This document shows, piece by piece, positions 8,278 through 16,685 of a stretch of 42,679 bases of DNA (positions within the stretch are counted from its first letter, which is position 1; the number at the start of each line of letters is the position of its first letter). The DNA comes from Pseudonocardia xinjiangensis (lineage in GTDB: Bacteria; Actinomycetota; Actinomycetes; Mycobacteriales; Pseudonocardiaceae), in assembly GCF_012911925.1 (NCBI RefSeq), contig NZ_JAAXKY010000053.1:1-42679 (forward strand). The letters are read 5' to 3'. A program made the translations under genes and the position numbers. Under the pieces are notes generated by a model. That model did no database searches. It was not told the DNA's origin and worked only from the letters and a program-made list of their open reading frames with translations.

Positions 8278-8361
8278 CGGACCCTTCCCGAGTTGCTCCG
8301 CCGGCTGACCGATTCTTGCCGCTCGAGGCCCGCCGCGCATTTCCTGAGGCTATGCGCAGAC

Positions 8362-8391
8362 TTGACGAAACCCCAACCGCCCCCACAATAT
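8362..8391 (+). promoter_or_regulatory. Candidate sigma-70 promoter upstream of DUF2165 gene
   Basis: TTGACG (8362-8367) is followed after 18 bp by CAATAT (8386-8391). The -35 is close to consensus and the -10 weak. It would leave a leader of about 135 nt before the coding start. Low confidence. Confidence 0.25.
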
Positions 8392-8534
8392 CTCCATGAC
8401 AGATGGAGCGTCGATACGGTCCATTCGGATCGATGGCGCGGGTGGCGATACCCACACTGTTCACCCGGACCGGGCAGTGTCGGGCTGAACCCGACAGGGA
8501 CTCGCCGACTTCCATGCAATCAGGGGGCATTCTG

Positions 8535-9092
8535 TTGAGTGGCGTTTCGTCTCGTTCTGCTCGTCGCTTTCGGTGGGGGGCGCTCGGCACCCTCCCCGCG
8601 GCTGCCGCCCTGATGACGTTCGTGCTGGCTCTGTACACGTTGCTCGTCTTCTTCGGCAATGTCACCGATTTCGGCACGAACCTCGAGTTCGTCCGGCACG
8701 TTCTCGCCATGGACACCACGTTCCATGACCCGGCCCTGGCCTACCGGGCGATCACGAACCCGGCGCTGCAGGAAGCGGTCTACATCGGCGTGATCGCCTG
8801 GGAAGGGCTCACCCTGGTCGTCCTGGTCGGCGCCGTCGCGCAGTGGCTGCTGGCGTTCCGCGGCACGAGCGGCTTCGACCGGGCGCGCCGATCCACCACG
8901 GTCGGCCTCCTGATGCTCATCGCACTGTTCGCGGGCGGTTTCATCGTGATCGGCGGCGAGTGGTTCGCGATGTGGCAGTCCACGCAGTGGAACGGCCTGC
9001 AGCCGGCCCTGCAGAACACGATCCTCGCCGCGTTCGCGCTGCTGCTGGTGCATCTACCGGCCCGGCAGTGGGAGGCCGGCGAAGCCACCTGA
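8535..9092 (+). CDS. DUF2165 family integral membrane protein
   Basis: About 185 residues with four likely transmembrane helices: one near the N-terminus (AAALMTFVLALYTLLVFFG), one around EAVYIGVIAWEGLTLVVLVG, one in GLLMLIALFAGGFIVIGG, and one near the C-terminus (NTILAAFALLLVHL). Blocks such as NVTDFGTN, EFVRHVLAMDTTF and AYRAIT are characteristic of DUF2165, a family without a known function. The start is uncertain: TTG at 8535 has AGGGGG 7 nt upstream, whereas ATG at 8514, seven codons earlier, lacks a good ribosome site. It is followed by a methyltransferase gene 30 bp downstream. Confidence 0.85.
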   Translation: MSGVSSRSARRFRWGALGTLPAAAALMTFVLALYTLLVFFGNVTDFGTNLEFVRHVLAMDTTFHDPALAYRAITNPALQEAVYIGVIAWEGLTLVVLVGAVAQWLLAFRGTSGFDRARRSTTVGLLMLIALFAGGFIVIGGEWFAMWQSTQWNGLQPALQNTILAAFALLLVHLPARQWEAGEAT

Positions 9093-9122
9093 CTTCCCAC
9101 TATTCAGGAGCCTCGTTGCACC

Positions 9123-9962
9123 ATGTGGACAGCGGGGACGAGCATCGAGGTCATGCACGCCGACCGAGAGACCTATACCCACGGGCATGCCGAGAGCGTC
9201 CTGCGCTCGCACCTCGTCCGCACCGTCGACAACTCCGCCGCCTACCTGGCCGCATACCTGCGCCCCGGCACCGACGTCCTCGACGTCGGCTGCGGCCCCG
9301 GCACCATCACCGTCGACATCGCCGAGCGGGTCGCCCCCGCCCCCGTGCTCGGGATCGACAGCTCGGCCGGTCCGCTGGACGGCGCCCGCGCGCTGGCCGC
9401 GAAGGCCGGCACCGGCAACGTCACCTTCGCCGTCGGCGACGTCTACGCCCTCGACGCCGCCGCCGACTCGTTCGACGTCGTGCACGCCCACCAGGTGCTC
9501 CAGCATCTGGGCGACCCCGTCGCAGCGCTGCGGGAGATGCTGCGCGTCTGCCGTCCTGACGGGGTGGTCGCGGCGCGCGACGCCGACTACGCGGCGATGA
9601 CCTGGTATCCCGCCGACCCCAGGCTCGACCGCTGGCTGGAGATCTACCGCGCCATCGCCACCGGCAACGGCGCCGAGCCCGACGCCGCCCGCCACCTCCT
9701 GTCCTGGGCACATGCCGCCGGAGCGTCCTCCGTCACGCCGAGCGCGTCCGTCTGGTGCTACGCCACACCCGAGCAGCGGGACTGGTGGGGCGGGCTGTGG
9801 GCGGACCGCATCCTCAGCACGGCGATCACCCAGCAGGCCCTCGACGGAGGGCACGCCGATGCCGACGAGCTCGCCGGCATCTCCGCGGCATGGCGCGAGT
9901 GGGCCGCCCACCCCGACGGCTGGTTCGCCATCGTGAACGGCGAGGTGCTCTGCCGGCCCTGA
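9123..9962 (+). CDS. Class I SAM-dependent methyltransferase (UbiE/MenG-like fold)
   Basis: A 279-residue methyltransferase. SAM-binding motif I is VLDVGCGPGTIT, the acidic post-I residue lies in VLGIDSS, motif II is near FAVGDVYALD, and the DVVHAHQVLQHLGDP block precedes LREMLRVCRPDG. The N-terminal TYTHGHAESVLRSH is typical of a group of actinobacterial methyltransferases annotated UbiE-like. The methyl acceptor cannot be told. The ATG at 9123 lies 12 nt after AGGAG, a long spacing; ATG at 9153 is an alternative. It may form an operon with the DUF2165 gene and converges on the VOC gene with 23 bp between stops. Confidence 0.88.
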   Translation: MWTAGTSIEVMHADRETYTHGHAESVLRSHLVRTVDNSAAYLAAYLRPGTDVLDVGCGPGTITVDIAERVAPAPVLGIDSSAGPLDGARALAAKAGTGNVTFAVGDVYALDAAADSFDVVHAHQVLQHLGDPVAALREMLRVCRPDGVVAARDADYAAMTWYPADPRLDRWLEIYRAIATGNGAEPDAARHLLSWAHAAGASSVTPSASVWCYATPEQRDWWGGLWADRILSTAITQQALDGGHADADELAGISAAWREWAAHPDGWFAIVNGEVLCRP

Positions 9963-9985
9963 CCGCGCCCGACCATGCCCCGTCG

Positions 9986-10399
9986 TCAGGCCCTGATCAG
10001 GCAGAACGGATGGCCGACCGGGTCCAGGAACACGCGGAACGAGTCCGGCATCGGCTGCACGTCGTGCTTCCGGGCGCCGATCTCCAGCACGGCGCGCTCT
10101 GCGGCGTCGAGGTCGGGGACGTCGAAGTCGACATGCGCGCGCTGCGGGTGATCCTGGCCGGGCCACTCCGGCGGGCGGTACTCGCCCTCCACGATCCTCT
10201 GGAACGCGAGCGTGGCGCCGGCGCCTCCCGCGTCCAGCTGAGCCCAGTCGGCGTACTTCTGCGGCGCGATCGGCCATCCGGTGATCCGGCTGTAGAACCC
10301 GGCGAGCGCGAGCGGGTCCGGGCAGTCGAGCGCGGTGAGGCTGTACGTGGCGATCGGCGCGGCTCGACGGTCCCGGCCCCCATCGCCTCCGCCCGGCAT
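9986..10399 (-). CDS. VOC family protein (glyoxalase/bleomycin-resistance fold)
   Basis: A 137-residue single VOC-domain-pair protein. It begins with a Gly/Arg-rich lead, then two beta-alpha-beta-beta-beta modules: LTALDCPDPLALAGFYSRITGWP and, in the second half, AHVDFDVPDLDAAERAV ending in FRVFLDPVGHPFCLI. The VOC_2-like form without obvious complete metal ligands makes an enzyme or a small-molecule binder equally possible. The ATG at 10399 overlaps the stop of the upstream methyltransferase (TGATG), so the two are coupled and probably act on the same compound. Confidence 0.88.
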   Translation of the reverse strand: MPGGGDGGRDRRAAPIATYSLTALDCPDPLALAGFYSRITGWPIAPQKYADWAQLDAGGAGATLAFQRIVEGEYRPPEWPGQDHPQRAHVDFDVPDLDAAERAVLEIGARKHDVQPMPDSFRVFLDPVGHPFCLIRA

Positions 10400-11490
10400 C
10401 AGCGCTTGAGGGCGTAGACGCGGTTCGTCGGCCCCTCCACGGCGAGCGTCCAGTCGCGGAGCCCGGCCTCCTCGGCGATAGCGCGCTCCGTCTCCTCGCC
10501 CGGGTGGTTCCCCAGCGCGTGCGGGCCCTTCTGCGCCAGCGCCGCCGGCAGGCACACGATGACCGACGACGCCGTGAAGGCCCGCCCGAGTGGGTTGATG
10601 TTCTCGACAACCTCTCCCGACATGTTCGGTTCGACGACCATGCAGGTGCCGTCCTCGGCCAGCGTCTGCTCGGCCCGGCGCAACGCTCCGCCGGGATCGC
10701 CGAGATCGTGCAGGCAGTCGAAGAACGTGATCAGGTCGTACTTCTCACCCGGGAAGTCCTGAGCCGTGGCGACGTCGAAGGTCACCCGGTCGTCCAGTCC
10801 CTGCTCGGAGGCCAACCGGCGTGCCGTCTCGATGGACGGGCCGTGGAAGTCGTACCCGCGGAAGCGGGACTGCGGAAACGCCCGGGCCATGAGCAGGGTG
10901 GAATGGCCGAAACCGCACCCGACGTCCGCGACCGACGCCCCGCGCTCCAGTTTCTCGACGACGCCGTCCAGTGCCGGGAGCCATTCCGACACCAATGCCG
11001 CGACATAGCCCGGGCGAAACAATGTGGCGGTTCCCTCGAACAACCCCCGGCTGTAGTCCTGCCAACCCACACCCTCGCCGGTGCGGAAGGCCTCGGCCAG
11101 GGCATCCTCCTTGTCGTAGAAGGCTCCGAGAATCCGGAAGGTCCCGACGGCGTAGGTGGGTGAGTCCGGGTCGGCCAGTACGGCGGCGTGCTCGTCCGGC
11201 AGCAGGTAGGCGTCGCCCTCGGCGTCGTACCGCACGTACTCCCCGGCCACCTGGGCGGCGAGCCATTCCCGCACGTAGCGTTCGTTCAGGCCGGTGCGCT
11301 CCGCCAGTTGCCCCGATGTCAGAGGCCCGGCACCGGCCATGGCCACGTAGAGGCCGAGCCGGTCACCGAGCGCCGTGGTGAGCCCCGCGACGGCAGCACC
11401 ACCCTCTGTGACGACGCGCTCCAGGAACTCCGTCATCACGCTGTTGTCGAACGTAGCTTCGCTATTGTTCATCGAATGGTCAAAACCCAC
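10399..11490 (-). CDS. SAM-dependent methyltransferase with winged-helix N-domain (Rv2258c-like)
   Basis: About 363 residues. The N-terminal part is a winged-helix/dimerisation domain (LGLYVAMAGAGPLTSGQLAERTGLNERYVREWLAAQ). It is followed by a Rossmann methyltransferase domain with motif I VADVGCGFGHSTLLMARAF near residue 187 and DLITFFDCLHDLGDP further on. This two-domain form resembles M. tuberculosis Rv2258c and small-molecule O-methyltransferases; the substrate is unknown. The start is set at GTG 11490, which is 7 nt from a strong GAGGAGGAG; GTG 11493 and ATG 11472 are alternatives. Its stop overlaps the start of the VOC gene. Confidence 0.88.
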   Translation of the reverse strand: MGFDHSMNNSEATFDNSVMTEFLERVVTEGGAAVAGLTTALGDRLGLYVAMAGAGPLTSGQLAERTGLNERYVREWLAAQVAGEYVRYDAEGDAYLLPDEHAAVLADPDSPTYAVGTFRILGAFYDKEDALAEAFRTGEGVGWQDYSRGLFEGTATLFRPGYVAALVSEWLPALDGVVEKLERGASVADVGCGFGHSTLLMARAFPQSRFRGYDFHGPSIETARRLASEQGLDDRVTFDVATAQDFPGEKYDLITFFDCLHDLGDPGGALRRAEQTLAEDGTCMVVEPNMSGEVVENINPLGRAFTASSVIVCLPAALAQKGPHALGNHPGEETERAIAEEAGLRDWTLAVEGPTNRVYALKR

Positions 11491-11693
11491 CACGTGCTCC
11501 TCCTCGTGCTGTCGATTCGACCGTGCCCGGCATTTCATTGACACAGCTAAGATTGCCGAGCCAAGGATCATTGTCAAACTTCCGGATCAGCCTGACCGCG
11601 GGCGACCCGGACACCACAGATCGATGAGTGCCACACCCGCCGGTTGCGACATTCGCGCGCACCGCCTCGGTCCCGGACGAGTCGGTCGCGGCC

Positions 11694-12287
11694 TCAAGCG
11701 GGTCGGTGGCCGTCGAGGGGGTTGGCGGCGACTCGCCCGGCCATGTCCCTCTTGCCGACCGATACCGCGCAGGCGCTGTCCGGCTTGCGCCCCGCCTGGT
11801 CCTCGAAGCTCGCCAGTATCTCCGTGCCGAAACCCAGCCAGGGATAGCGGGCAAGCACCTCCGCCCTCGCGTCCGGCGGGAACTCCTCCGGGCGGCGTCC
11901 GACGACCTCCCAGCTGGTGGCGACCTGCAGCAGGTGGGACTCGGGGTCGGCGGTGGCGGACACGTCGTCGCGCATGTGCGTCACGATGATCTCCGCGGCG
12001 CGGGAGGCCCGCTCCGCGGGCCAGCCTGCGGCCACCCCGAAGGTCCAGGCCAGGTTCCCTCCTGCGATCTCGAAGGGAAGCATGTAGTTGTCGAACGCCT
12101 CGGTCAGCCCGATGTCGTGCAGCAGCGCCGTGACGTAGAGCAGCTCGTCGTCGACGGCGATCCCGTGTGCCGTGCCGTACATCGTCGCCCAGAGGTAGGA
12201 GCGGATGGAGTGGTTGAGCAGCGCGGGTGAGTGGAAACGGGCGGCCACGGACAGCGCGGCCGCGGCGGCGGGAGTCTCAGGAAACAT
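11694..12287 (-). CDS. HD domain protein, cyanamide-hydratase-like
   Basis: A 197-residue metal-dependent HD-fold protein. The metal ligands are visible as His26 (NHSIRSY), the His57-Asp58 pair in LLHDIGLT, and His104 in EIIVTHM. The SYLWATMYG...DDELLYVTALLHDIGLT arrangement resembles the HD hydrolases annotated as cyanamide hydratase or 5'-nucleotidase-like. Activity on a nitrile-type or phosphate substrate is possible but not proven. The ATG at 12287 has AAGG 7 nt upstream. It is the last gene of an apparent operon, 88 bp after a cupin gene and downstream of an MDR oxidoreductase. Confidence 0.82.
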   Translation of the reverse strand: MFPETPAAAAALSVAARFHSPALLNHSIRSYLWATMYGTAHGIAVDDELLYVTALLHDIGLTEAFDNYMLPFEIAGGNLAWTFGVAAGWPAERASRAAEIIVTHMRDDVSATADPESHLLQVATSWEVVGRRPEEFPPDARAEVLARYPWLGFGTEILASFEDQAGRKPDSACAVSVGKRDMAGRVAANPLDGHRPA

Positions 12288-12375
12288 GGTCAGCCTTTCA
12301 TGTGGTCGTCGGAAGCCACCGCCACCTCCGCACGCGCCGGCCGATCGCGGTGGCGTGCAACGAGCGGGCGGTCGA

Positions 12376-12804
12376 TCACGCGGAATGGTGAGGATTCGAC
12401 GAGTACGGCGGCGGTGCAGGAATCCGTTGCTGCGCCTTGGTCGCGAGCTCCTCGTCGGACACCATCGTGATCATCTCGACCCCGGGTGCACACAGCATGA
12501 CCACGACGAAGCGGCTCGTCCGGTCCGCGAGCAGGTTTGCGACCGTGTAGTGGATGACGTCGCCGCCCGGTTCCCAGAAGGCCTCTCCGGCCTTGATCGG
12601 ATAAGGCGCCTGGCCTTCGAGCTCGAACAGCATCTCCCCCTCGAGCATGTAGCCGAAAACGGGGCCGGAATGCCGGTGTGGAGCGAGGCCAGGATCCCCC
12701 GGCGGCAGCTCGAGGAGCCGGACCATCGCGGCAGAACCCGGCGCGATGAACGGCGGCACGACTTCCAGCAGATCTATCTGGCTCATGGCGGTAGGAATGG
12801 ACAT
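12376..12804 (-). CDS. Single-domain cupin protein
   Basis: A 142-residue beta-barrel cupin. Motif 1 is PHRHSGPVFGYMLEGE with His43 and His45, and motif 2 is EPGGDVIHYTVAN with His85. The Glu usually found in motif 1 is not in its normal place, so the metal site would be three-His or differ from the canonical one. Many cupins with the HxHxGPxFGYxLEG form are small dioxygenases or storage-type proteins of unknown substrate. AGAGGAGA directly precedes the ATG at 12804. It lies 61 bp after the MDR reductase and 88 bp before the HD gene, on the same strand. Confidence 0.88.
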   Translation of the reverse strand: MSIPTAMSQIDLLEVVPPFIAPGSAAMVRLLELPPGDPGLAPHRHSGPVFGYMLEGEMLFELEGQAPYPIKAGEAFWEPGGDVIHYTVANLLADRTSRFVVVMLCAPGVEMITMVSDEELATKAQQRIPAPPPYSSNPHHSA

Positions 12805-12865
12805 CTGATCTCCTCTGTCAGTTGTCGTCGGCGAGCCGTCGTCGAGATCACGAACTCGCTCCCGG

Positions 12866-13807
12866 TCAGTCCCGGACGACCAGAACGGTCTTGCCCGGGC
12901 GGGACCTCCGGAAGGCGCCGCTCTCGTAGGCGGCCCGGCCGTCGGCCAGGGGAAATGTCGCGGCGACGCCGACCTTCAGGGCGCCGGCGTCGATCATGTC
13001 GGCCACCCGTGCCAGGCCGTCCCGCTCCGCGGTCACGATGAAGAACAGGGCCGTGACGCCGTACTCGTCGGCCAACTCCTGTGAGGGAGGCTCCTGAAGG
13101 GTGATCAGGCGCCCGCCGCGGCGAAGCGCCGCGAACAGGGCTTCCGGCGTCTCCCGGCCGACGGCGTCGATCACGATGTCGAAGACACCCGTCTCCGCGT
13201 CGAGCGACTCCTCGTCGGTGTTGATCACGCGCTCGGCGCCCAGGGCGAGGACGTACTCCACGTCGGCGGCATGCACCGTGCACGTGACGCTCGCCCCCAG
13301 CGCGACCGCCAGCTGGATGACGAAGGCGCCGACACCGCCGGCGCCTCCGTGCACCAGCACGCGCCGGCCCGGTTGTAGTGCCGCCTGGTCGACGAGCGCC
13401 TGCCATGCGGTCAGCGCCGGGAGCACGGCAGCCGCCGCGACGACGTGCGACACCGTGCGCGGCCGGGCGCCCACACTCGTAGCCGGCACGCTGACGTACT
13501 CCGCCGCGGCGCCGTCCCGGTCGAACGGGACCAACCCGTACACCTCGTCACCGACCGACAACCCGGCGGCACCGTCGCCGACCTCGGCCACGACCCCGGA
13601 GAACTCGTGGGACGGGATGACCGGAGTCCGCTCCACACCGCCGGAGACCCAGGTCTCGGGCCAGGCCAGCTCGTCGAACGTGATCCCCGCCGCATGGACC
13701 ACGACCAGCACCTCGCCGTCCCCCACGGTCGGCCGTGGCGCAGATTCGTACGCCAGGACCTCGGGACCACCCCGCGTGTGCGCCCGCAGCGCCATCATGC
13801 TGTCCAT
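12866..13807 (-). CDS. NADP-dependent MDR oxidoreductase (quinone-reductase-like)
   Basis: A 313-residue medium-chain dehydrogenase/reductase of the zinc-free type. The N-terminal GroES-like domain contains AGITFDELAWPE and VIPSHEFSGVVAEVG. The cofactor domain contains VLVHGGAGGVGAFVIQLA and ends VLVVRD. Likely an NADPH-dependent reductase of an enone or quinone. The ATG at 13807 is chosen because AGGAGGG lies 8 nt upstream. It heads a minus-strand operon with the cupin and HD genes and is divergent from the acyl-CoA synthetase. Its upstream region carries an inverted repeat related to motifs before tetR, so repression by that TetR protein is likely. Confidence 0.9.
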   Translation of the reverse strand: MDSMMALRAHTRGGPEVLAYESAPRPTVGDGEVLVVVHAAGITFDELAWPETWVSGGVERTPVIPSHEFSGVVAEVGDGAAGLSVGDEVYGLVPFDRDGAAAEYVSVPATSVGARPRTVSHVVAAAAVLPALTAWQALVDQAALQPGRRVLVHGGAGGVGAFVIQLAVALGASVTCTVHAADVEYVLALGAERVINTDEESLDAETGVFDIVIDAVGRETPEALFAALRRGGRLITLQEPPSQELADEYGVTALFFIVTAERDGLARVADMIDAGALKVGVAATFPLADGRAAYESGAFRRSRPGKTVLVVRD

Positions 13808-13851
13808 GGGCTCAGCCCTCCTGGTGTCGTCGGTTGCCGACACCAGGATAC

Positions 13852-13871
13852 GTTACACTTCATCTCTGTAA
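13852..13871. promoter_or_regulatory. Candidate TetR operator upstream of MDR operon
   Basis: The inverted repeat TTACA-N9-TGTAA lies at 13853-13871, inside a longer GATACGTTACA context. The ATACGTTAC core recurs at 15728-15736 just before the tetR gene, which supports a shared binding site. It sits 45-64 bp upstream of the MDR start. Confidence 0.45.
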
Positions 13872-14085
13872 AGGTTGCCGACGTGGGCACTCGCCGTCGG
13901 CGTGCCTGCCGGCGACCGGCTCGGCAGCAGAACTGGTGACGACGACGTCGTCGGGCGGTGGCCGTGGTCACCGCACTGGTCGCAGCCGCCGTGCCGCTGC
14001 GCCTACCCCCGCCGGAGGTGTCGCTGCGCGAGGGCTTCGCCGTCGCCGCCGACCGACTCGTAGCGATCTGAGAGGAGCTCCGGAC

Positions 14086-15726
14086 TTGCGTATCGATTCG
14101 ATTCGACCGCCCGACGTTGCGGCGCGAAGATTCCGAGCCGCCGGGTTCTGGCGGGACTCGGGCCCGATATCCGACTTGTGCCGCTGGCGGGACGCGACAC
14201 CGGGCGCGCCGGCGATCATGGCTTACCGGGCCGATGAGGGGTCGGTCCGGCTCAGCTATGCCGAGTACGCCGGTCATGTCGAGCGGTTCGCGGGTGCGCT
14301 GTACGAGCTGGGCGTGCGGCCGGGCGACGTGGTGGCGTGCCAGCTGCCGAACTGGTGGCAGGCGCAGGCGTTACTGCTGGCCGCCACCCGGCTGGAGGCG
14401 GTGGCGGCACCGATCATGACCACGATCCGCCCACGCGAGCTGGAGCGGATGCTGCGCCTGCTCGGCGCGAGCGTCTGCGTCACGGTGGACGAGTGGGCCG
14501 GGTTCGGCCACGCCGCCGCGTTGGGTGAGATCGCGCACCGGCTACCGGAGCTGCGGCACCGAGTGGTGATCGGCGAGCCGGCTGACGGAGAGATCGACTT
14601 CCGGTCGTTCTTCGAGGAGACGCCGTGGGAGGGCTGTCACCCCGTGGCGCTCGACGACGCGTGGGAGGACCCCGACTGCGTCGCCCTGGTTCTCTTCACA
14701 TCCGGCACCTCGGGTGAGCCGAAAGGTGCGCTGCACACCCAGAACACGATGTACGCGTCGGCGATCAGCGTCGGCGACGTGCACGACTTCGGGCGCGACA
14801 GTGTGCGTTTCACCCCTCATGCGCTGATGCACATCGTGGGGCAGGACAACGCACTGGCCGTCCTGCTGGCCGGCGCGTCCATGGTCCTGCTCGACGACTG
14901 GTCGGGCGGGCTGGGCTTGCGGGTGCTGGCCGGCAGCGGCACCACCGATCTCGTGGCCGGGCCGAGCTTCGTCCACGACGTGATCGCGGCCATCGGCGGG
15001 AAGCCCGCCTGCCTGCCCGCTCTCCGGACGGTGCGCTGCGTCGGCACGACCGTCCCGAAGCAGCTCGTACCGCAGGTGTCGGGCGTACTGGGGGCGCGCC
15101 TGCTGAGCGGGTGGGGGATGACCGAGATCGGCACCGGCACGGTGACTCGCAGCGATGACCCGCCGGACTGGGCCGCACACAGCGACGGCCGCCCCGTCAT
15201 GGGGATGGAGCTGGACCTGCGCTCCGTCACCGAGATCACGAAGGACCGGCCCGGCAGGCTGTTCGTCCGCGGCAGCGGCGTGTGTCTGGCCACGGTGGGC
15301 CGGGACTCCGGGGAGCTGACCGTCACCGCCGAGCACGACGACGGCTGGTACGACACCGGCGACCTCGCCGTGCCGGACGGGCGCGGCGGGATCCGGCTGA
15401 TGGGCCGCGCCGGTGACCGGATCGGCGGGGTGTTCATGATCCCGGTCGGCGACGTGGAGTCCGAGCTGCTCAAGAACCCCGGCGTCGAGGACGTCGCCCT
15501 CGTCGGCTACCCGGAGAGCGACGGCGGGGAGCTGGCGTGCGCCGTGGTCGTCCCGGCCACCGAGCCGCCGGTCACCCTGGACGAGCTGCGCACCTACCTC
15601 GCCGACCAGGGCATGACCGAGTGGTACCTGCCGAGCCGGGTGGAGTACGTCGACGCGTTGCCGCGCAACGGCAACGGCAAGGTGCGCAAGGAGCTGCTGC
15701 GGCGCTGGCTGGTGGATACGGCCTAG
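14086..15726 (+). CDS. AMP-dependent acyl-CoA synthetase (cyclohexanecarboxylate-CoA-ligase-like)
   Basis: A 546-residue ANL-superfamily ligase that activates a carboxylic acid to acyl-AMP and then the CoA thioester. Key motifs: the phosphate loop TSGTSGEPKG at about 205-213, GWGMTEIG in the middle, YDTGD at about 422-426, and the C-terminal catalytic Lys in GNGKVRKELL at about 528-537. Overall pattern, including PNWWQAQALLLAATRL, resembles cyclohexanecarboxylate-CoA ligase-type enzymes, but substrate is unproven. The start is the TTG at 14086, preceded by AGAGGAG with 8 nt spacing; the long upstream frame is not family-like. tetR follows 100 bp downstream. Confidence 0.9.
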   Translation: MRIDSIRPPDVAARRFRAAGFWRDSGPISDLCRWRDATPGAPAIMAYRADEGSVRLSYAEYAGHVERFAGALYELGVRPGDVVACQLPNWWQAQALLLAATRLEAVAAPIMTTIRPRELERMLRLLGASVCVTVDEWAGFGHAAALGEIAHRLPELRHRVVIGEPADGEIDFRSFFEETPWEGCHPVALDDAWEDPDCVALVLFTSGTSGEPKGALHTQNTMYASAISVGDVHDFGRDSVRFTPHALMHIVGQDNALAVLLAGASMVLLDDWSGGLGLRVLAGSGTTDLVAGPSFVHDVIAAIGGKPACLPALRTVRCVGTTVPKQLVPQVSGVLGARLLSGWGMTEIGTGTVTRSDDPPDWAAHSDGRPVMGMELDLRSVTEITKDRPGRLFVRGSGVCLATVGRDSGELTVTAEHDDGWYDTGDLAVPDGRGGIRLMGRAGDRIGGVFMIPVGDVESELLKNPGVEDVALVGYPESDGGELACAVVVPATEPPVTLDELRTYLADQGMTEWYLPSRVEYVDALPRNGNGKVRKELLRRWLVDTA

Positions 15727-15727
15727 A

Positions 15728-15793
15728 TACGTTACGCGGCATAGCTGCAACTCGTACCGTAACGACCACTCCTTGTAACGAATCGGGTATGAT
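15728..15793 (+). promoter_or_regulatory. tetR promoter with repeated GTTAC/GTAACGA motifs
   Basis: GTTACG (15731-15736) is inverted relative to CGTAAC (15758-15763). GTAACGA occurs at 15759-15765 and again at 15775-15781, 16 bp apart. TATGAT (15788-15793) is a possible -10 element, so a repressor bound here would block the promoter. The same core (ATACGTTAC) lies before the MDR operon. Confidence 0.45.
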
Positions 15794-15826
15794 CCGGGCG
15801 GTCGTCACCGGCAACGAGGTGGGTTC

Positions 15827-16486
15827 ATGGTCCGAGCACGCGCAGCGTCGAACGAGCACATCGACACCGACGCCGACGGTCCGCGTCCCGGAGGCCGGCC
15901 CCGCGACGCAGCACTCGACGAGGCGATCATCCTGGCCACCCGCGACCGCCTCGTCCGCGACGGCTACTCGCGCATGACCATCGGTGACATCGCCGCCGAC
16001 GCGAAGGTCAGCCGCCCCACGCTCTACCGGCGGTGGAGCACCAAGTTCGACCTGGTCGTCGACGCGCTGGACTACGGCTTCCGCAAGGAACACGCCCTGT
16101 TCACGGCCGACCTGACCCGGCTGGAGCCACGGGAAGCCCTCGTCGAGACCATCCGTCGGCTGAACCCCGCGTACTTCAACCCGGACGCCATGGTGCTGAT
16201 GGGCAACTTCGCCGGCGAGGCGATCCGCACCCCGGAACTGCTGGAGATCGTCCGCAAGCACGCGGTCGAACCGCGCGTCGCCCTCGTCGAGAACGTGCTC
16301 TCGCAGCTCCAGGAACGCGGCGCCGTGCGCGACGACATCGACATCCACACCATCGCCACCCTGTGCTTCGGCAGCTACCACGCCGCCTTCTACCGCGGGG
16401 AGAGCACGGAGGAGATCCCGGAGGCGGTCGTCGACGTGCTGTGGCCCGGCATCGCGAAGACGGCCGGCACGCGGCGCGCACGCTGA
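15827..16486 (+). CDS. TetR/AcrR family transcriptional regulator
   Basis: A 219-residue one-component repressor. The N-terminal DNA-binding domain spans about residues 28-75, with RMTIGDIAADAKVSRPTLYRRW as the helix-turn-helix. The remainder is an all-helical ligand-binding and dimerisation domain of the TetR_C type, so the inducer is likely a small molecule, perhaps an acid or acyl-CoA of the neighbouring ligase pathway. GAGGTGGG lies just before the ATG at 15827. Motifs before its own gene and before the divergent MDR operon suggest autoregulation and control of the whole cluster. Confidence 0.92.
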   Translation: MVRARAASNEHIDTDADGPRPGGRPRDAALDEAIILATRDRLVRDGYSRMTIGDIAADAKVSRPTLYRRWSTKFDLVVDALDYGFRKEHALFTADLTRLEPREALVETIRRLNPAYFNPDAMVLMGNFAGEAIRTPELLEIVRKHAVEPRVALVENVLSQLQERGAVRDDIDIHTIATLCFGSYHAAFYRGESTEEIPEAVVDVLWPGIAKTAGTRRAR

Positions 16487-16526
16487 CGCCGGCAACGCCG
16501 ACCGGGGCACATTCGGCACGGAGCCT

Positions 16527-16541
16527 GGCCGACGGTCGGCC
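16527..16541. repeat. 15-bp palindrome downstream of tetR
   Basis: GGCCGAC-G-GTCGGCC, 7-bp arms around a single base, in the 279-bp gap between tetR and znuA. No T-tract follows. It could be a terminator stem remnant or an operator; the function is not clear. Confidence 0.4.
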
Positions 16542-16669
16542 CAGCAGCCCGAACCACTGAGGCCAGGACGTCGGCGGCACCGTCCCCACCGCGCTCCGGC
16601 CCGGCGTTCAGGGGCGCCCGGAACATCCCGGCCTGTCGCCCTATGCCGCAAACGCCGCCACTGTTGCAA

Positions 16670-16685
16670 TTGACAATCATTTTCA
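16670..16685 (+). promoter_or_regulatory. Zur box overlapping the znuA -35 element
   Basis: TGACAATCATTTTCA (16671-16685) is a near-palindrome with a single mismatch between arms and closely matches the actinobacterial Zur consensus (TGA-AAT-N-ATT-TCA). A perfect -35 hexamer TTGACA (16670-16675) overlaps its left edge, so Zn-loaded Zur would block RNA polymerase. It lies about 80 bp before the znuA start. Confidence 0.8.

Noticed and set aside
13735..14085. N-terminal extension of the acyl-CoA synthetase
   Set aside because: It overlaps the divergent promoter and the MDR start and shows no family similarity, while TTG 14086 has a good ribosome site.
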